This document shows, piece by piece, positions 60,783 through 64,000 of a stretch of DNA of 64,000 bases. The position numbers were made by a program, and so were the translations under genes. This stretch comes from Cannabis sativa (taxonomy: Eukaryota > Streptophyta > Magnoliopsida > Rosales > Cannabaceae). The notes beneath the pieces were generated by a model. The model saw nothing but the letters and a program-made list of their open reading frames with translations. It did not search any database and was not told where the DNA came from. The stretch spans positions 71,911,580 to 71,975,579 of the forward strand of contig NC_083610.1 of the NCBI RefSeq assembly GCF_029168945.1, in the 5' to 3' direction. Every line of letters starts with the position of its first letter. The stretch's first letter is position 1.

Positions 60783-62686
60783 ATCTCCCCCTTTGGCACT
60801 TTAGATGAACAAAATAATTTTTAGCACAAAGTACCTGCAAGTTAAAGTTAGCAAGAGCAAATAACAACTCCCCCTGAGTAACACACTCGAAATTGTAAAA
60901 CAACAAAACAACATGCTAACTTTTAATCCGAATAAGTTCACAAGTACCAAACACAACTCCCCCTGGAAAAAGGGTCCAGAGTTGATAAAAACAAATTGAA
61001 AGCTCAATAAAATGCACATTAATTAAAAAAAATATTTTGACAACTAAATTGCCAAAAAAAAAACCTAACAATCTCCCCCTTTGGCACTTTAGATAATCAA
61101 AATATTATTAATTAACAAACACCTACAAAACAAAGTTAGCGAAACAAACATAAAAACTCCCCCTCAGAAGCACAACATTAAACCAAAATAAAAAGCTAAC
61201 TTTGACCAAAGACGAACACAAACACAAACACAAACACAAACCTCAACTCCCCCTAGACAGTTGAGTATACAATTACTCCCCCTTTTTGTTTATCTATAAG
61301 GGCCAAAGACAAAAAGAAATGAAAATATAGAAATATGTCCAACAAAAACAAAAAGAAAGAAAATTTATGCCCCATAAAGCTTAATCAATGAGGACAGCTG
61401 CTTGGACATTTCTTGCTGAACCTCCTCCATGGCAGCAAGACGATTGGAGCAGCAAGAAGAGCATTTGAGGGGGCTTGTTCGGATTCCACCATTTTCCATG
61501 GATGCCCTAGGTTCTTAGTTGAAGCAATGAATTTCTGAAAGTAAGAATGAGAAACAAAGAAGCAAGAACACAAAAAATAGGGATCGAGTAGCTAGGTTAT
61601 AAAAAACAAAGGAAGTTGGTTTATATTATCATGTGAGAGAGGATCAAAAGAGGAAACCAACTTAAAAAGAGAAACTACCAGCCCAAGAACACAAAAGGAA
61701 ACCGCCCATTCTCTTGCAACTCCTTTCCTTTTTTTTAAAAAAAAATAAATAAATAAAGGAAACTAGAATTACCAACAATATTTCCAAAAATAAGTCAATC
61801 TTTCAAGATTAAAGACACATTACCATATAAAAGATCAATCTTAAAATGGAAACATATCAAAAATAAATCAAGGAAGAATAAATATTGATACTTACCATTA
61901 AGCACAAAATTTCCTTAGCCCATGAATCAAGACACACGCCTCCCTCTCCTTTTTTTTTTATTATTTTTAAGAAACCGAAAATAAAATAAAATGTGTACAA
62001 TACATATATGAAATTCTAAACAAGCAATGTAATCAAATATCATTGAAAATTGACAAAATAAAATACATGTTATGCTTTTAAAGAAAATAACTAATCAGTA
62101 TCTCAGGAACAAATCATACTTAATTGATGTTGAGGAAAAAGATATGCATGTTACTAAAGATTGTGAACAAGGATTATCAATTTAATTTAGTAGAGGAGAC
62201 TTACAAATTTGAACACACTTGTCAGACATAAGTGTGCGCGGTGAAAATAGGATCATTGTCCTTGGCAAGATTTTTCATTTTCGCCTTTTTCAATTTGATC
62301 CCGCAACTGGATGCTATCACACCATACTGAAGGTAGCCCTTTTCTATGGTAGTGCATCCTCATCATAGTTGCTAATTACAATGTTCCAGCTTACTCAAAA
62401 GATGGCTTTCACACCTCAGTATGGGTAGCTCTATTCCAGCAAGGGGCCTGACAAGTCTGAAACAAAAATTGCTCAACTCTGTATAAGTACTTTAGTTAAT
62501 CCTAGACACAAATAAAGAGTAACACGAACCTTTTAACACAACATCACAAAGTATGATAAGAATGAGATCCTAACTAATTATAATCCAAAAGCATAAACAT
62601 GATTTGTCAAAATATAATGAAAGAAGATTAAAAGCTAGAGAAGAATCACATAACAATATTGTACAAAAATATGAACAAGAGAGATT
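60783..62686 (-). other. Copia 3' non-coding region with repeated G-tracts
   Basis: About 1.9 kb between the pol stop and the LTR. At 60785-61284 there are seven (A/T)CTCCCCCT tracts on the plus strand, i.e. AGGGGGAG on the element strand. Two of them sit in a longer repeated block ending CTCCCCCTTTGGCACTTTAG. No coding frame is supported. Confidence 0.6.
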
Positions 62687-62898
62687 TAGACAATGCAAAC
62701 TCCCAAAGACTTTCTGAGGGAGTCAAAGCGACTTGAATCTAGGGCCTTTGTGAAAATATCTGCTAATTGTTTTTCAGTATCAACATATTCTAATTGCAAA
62801 GATTTATTTTCAACAAGTTCCCTGATAAAGTGATGCCTTATATCAATGTGCTTTGTTCTAGAATGTTGAACAGGATTTTTGAAAATATTTATGGCAAT
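62687..62898 (-). CDS. pol: Ty1-copia RNase H, C-terminal end (5' part displaced by insertion)
   Basis: An uninterrupted frame of 70 codons ending in TAA at 62689-62687. It reads 'NPVQHSRTKHIDIRHHFIRE', 'LEYVDTEKQLADIFTKALDS' and 'LRKSLGVC', the conserved tail of copia RNase H and the end of the polyprotein. No stops or shifts are seen, so the element was probably in good shape when the family T element entered at 62901. The upstream part of the frame must lie beyond that insertion, outside the window. Confidence 0.9.
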
Positions 62899-62900
62899 AG

Positions 62901-64000
62901 TGTTGGGTTTTATGCCCTAAATAAAACTCATTTCAATATAATCAGATTTACTTATTAATATAGATCAGAAACAACATTTAATGTTGCATGGTTCACATGA
63001 TTTATTTCATGATTATATGTACATAATGTATAAATTTATCTGAAACCCTTTTCACATACTTGATCCTGTTTATTGTGCCGTCAACACATTGGAAAGTAAA
63101 CATGACTATGTGAATAAAGTTTCCTAGATTTATCAGACATAGGGTTTTACTGATATGATAATCTACAACAGAGTTTACTTGCATTTGGAGAAGTGCTATG
63201 TTCTTTCCAGAGCATTGGTTAAAGTAAAGCTCAGGTTGGATGCATGGAGTATGCATCGGAAGGGACCGATATTGAACTTTGACTTAGATTTATTAAAATT
63301 ACCGTAATATCTATTCAAGTCAATATCGCCTAGTTGATCCTAGATCAAATGTTCTTAATCCTGTTATGATTAGGCTCAATCTCGAGAGGCTATTCGTGCT
63401 CTTTGATTTGTTAGTTAAGCCTACTTTTAGGTCAGGGTGACACGTACATTTTGGGAACACGGTAGTGCAATTGAGTGGGAGCGCTAGCATAAACATGGAA
63501 TCTATAGCTTCTATCTGGCGAATAGTAAGCAAAGGATGATCTCCTTCGAGCTTGACCAAACGAACATAAATGGTGGAGTACTCATTTCACATAAGCTGAA
63601 ATATCATTTATACGGGGTCAAGTGTTTTAAGGAATAAATACATTGTAGGGTGTAACGGTAATTTAATCCCTTTACAGTGTAGATCATTCATATAGAGGAT
63701 CATTGATCACATTAGGATTATAACAATGGATAACTAATGATGTGTCTATATGGTGGAACATATAGAGCATTCTATATACTGAGAGTGCAATTCTAAGTTC
63801 TATGCATGGATTCAACGAAGAATTAATAAGTTAGTGAAATTTAGTGCTAAATTCTTGATCTACTTATTGGAAGCTCGGTTATATAGACCCATGGTCCCCC
63901 CACTAGTTGAGATAATATTGCTTGTAAGACTCATATAATTGGTTTTGATTAATCAATTATAATTCTCAAATTAGACTATGTCTATTTGTGAATTTTTCAC
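62901..64000 (+). mobile_element. Family T element, plus strand, first 1.1 kb of LTR
   Basis: Begins TGTTGGGTTTTATGCCC exactly at the break in the RNase H frame and follows the family T LTR to the window edge. The putative target duplication is AATAG (62896-62900). It is more diverged from the other copies near 63030-63250. Whether it is a 5' LTR or a solo LTR cannot be seen. Confidence 0.85.

Larger units (their letters stand above)
49831..64000 (-). mobile_element. Second Ty1-copia element, doubly interrupted
   Basis: Outer pieces are 49831-50048, 59915-62900 and presumably more beyond the window. It carries the end of pol (62687-62898), a ~1.9 kb 3' non-coding region with several GGGGGAG tracts (minus strand), and a 3' LTR of about 1.09 kb once the insert is removed. 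Family T elements sit in its LTR (50049-59909) and in its RNase H gene (62901 onward). The left boundary at 49831 rests on TGTAAAAACTG pairing with TTTACA at 60782 and is uncertain by some tens of bases. Confidence 0.65.

Overview
The window is nuclear DNA from a flowering plant. It is very AT-rich and has one GC-richer cellular gene with a plant-type Golgi glycosyltransferase product. Most of the rest is LTR retrotransposons with plant-type initiator-Met tRNA primer sites. Several repeat families resemble ones I associate with Cannabaceae, but that is an impression; the sequence itself only supports 'eudicot-like plant'. I see no rRNA, tRNA, CRISPR array or organelle segment.

Layout. 1-7669: two copies of one retrotransposon family with ~1.9 kb LTRs running TGTTGG...CCAACA (called family T here). 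An incomplete minus-strand copy (gag start, long leader, 5' LTR) is inserted inside the LTR of another copy. 7695-~17150: a decayed Ty3-gypsy chromovirus (gag, protease, RT, RNase H, integrase, chromodomain; minus strand) with a hAT-like MITE in its left LTR and a truncated right LTR. ~17283-29541: a second family (family R) with ~1.1 kb LTRs, present as two LTR copies only 90 bp apart. Both carry, in U3, a captured fragment of the 40S ribosomal protein SA gene. The second copy is split by a full-length plus-strand family T element (18519-28457). 29554-33649: a complete 4.1 kb LTR element with no recognisable coding capacity and a perfect 5-bp target duplication. 33655-39431: the gene island, with an intact GT14/DUF266 glycosyltransferase gene at 37205-38440 and its flanks. 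39432-40375: a probable solo LTR related to family R but lacking the ribosomal fragment. 40376-43185: AT-rich repeats and a broken plant-transposon gag-like gene. 43186-64000: a nest. A Ty1-copia element (minus) is interrupted in its 5' LTR by a family T element. That element is interrupted by a second Ty1-copia element, which in turn holds a complete family T element (50049-59909) in its 3' LTR and another one (62901 onward) in its RNase H gene.

How it works together. Only the glycosyltransferase looks like a working host gene. Family T is the active player: its two full-length copies have near-identical LTRs by eye, target-site duplications and recognisable but decayed pol remnants, so they were probably mobilised by proteins supplied by relatives. 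The most unusual item is the ribosomal-protein fragment built into an LTR's U3 region.

Limits: element boundaries come from reading TG/CA ends, primer sites and repeat alignments by eye. LTR identities are estimates, not computed alignments.
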